64,000 nucleotides of DNA from Chaenocephalus aceratus (lineage: Eukaryota; Chordata; Actinopteri; Perciformes; Channichthyidae), in assembly GCA_023974075.1 (NCBI GenBank), contig CM043787.1, positions 35,666,218-35,730,217 on the forward strand, read 5' to 3'. This document shows positions 63,840 to 64,000 of this stretch, piece by piece. How positions within the stretch are numbered: the stretch's first letter is position 1; each line of letters opens with the position of its first letter. The notes beneath the pieces were generated by a model. That model did not search any database. It saw nothing but the letters and a program-made list of their open reading frames with translations, and was not told where the DNA came from. A program made the translations under genes and the position numbers.

Positions 63840-64000
63840 GGAGACCGACGTTGCCACAGGCAGGCAGCTCGCTCATTCATAACATTTGTTACGAACACAA
63901 CCGATTTGTGAATGTCTATTAAACTCAAGCCCACATAATTCTCCCATTTCAATAATACATTAATGGAATGGAATTTGAATACAATCTCTGTTTCCAAAAT
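63840..64000 (-). promoter_or_regulatory. Upstream region of the BED-finger gene
   Basis: Sequence 5' of the ATG at 63839 (context GTCTCCATGG). It contains the CAACGTCGG segment and AT-rich DNA to the window edge. Promoter role is inferred only from position. Confidence 0.3.

Overview
The window is teleost fish nuclear DNA. It has vertebrate multi-exon genes with GT-AG introns, long (CA)n/(TG)n microsatellites, fish-type tRNA-derived SINEs, an L2/CR1-type LINE, and many non-autonomous DNA transposons with intact target duplications. No bacterial, viral, CRISPR or operon-like organisation is visible.

Layout, left to right. (1) 334-611 (+): last coding exon of an unidentified gene. (2) 1691-8319 (+): nudt21 (CFIm25), 7 coding exons, 229 aa. 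(3) 9562-17212 (+): ogfod1, 13 coding exons, 527 aa. (4) 24465-33038 (+): tradd, 4 coding exons, 287 aa, with a probable untranslated first exon near 18.3-18.4 kb. (5) 36480-43778 (+): gnao1 (G-alpha-o, A-type C-terminus), 8 coding exons, 354 aa once one extra base in exon 2 is discounted. (6) 58707-47283 (-): cog4, 19 coding exons, all recognisable but with about ten small frame breaks in exons 4-13. (7) 63839-60316 (-): an unnamed BED-zinc-finger/coiled-coil gene; three of its exons give an intact 254-aa frame and two more BED exons arose by tandem duplication. In human, NUDT21, OGFOD1 and GNAO1 lie at 16q12.2 and TRADD and COG4 at 16q22.1, so this looks like one rearranged chromosome-16q-like block.

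The genes are unrelated in function: pre-mRNA 3' end processing, ribosomal protein S23 hydroxylation, TNF-receptor signalling, neuronal G-protein signalling, Golgi tethering, and a BED-finger protein. They are neighbours by synteny, not a pathway.

The most unusual signals are: a one-base excess inside the gnao1 P-loop exon and many +/-1-2 base breaks in cog4 and the BED exons, which look more like consensus errors than gene death; a tandem BED-exon duplication with a SINE in one copy; four non-autonomous hAT elements with 8-bp target duplications, one filling almost all of a nudt21 intron; a head-to-head pair of the same MITE; and a cog4 intron that is almost pure (GT)n with its splice donor inside the repeat. 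I found no convincing wholly new biological system.
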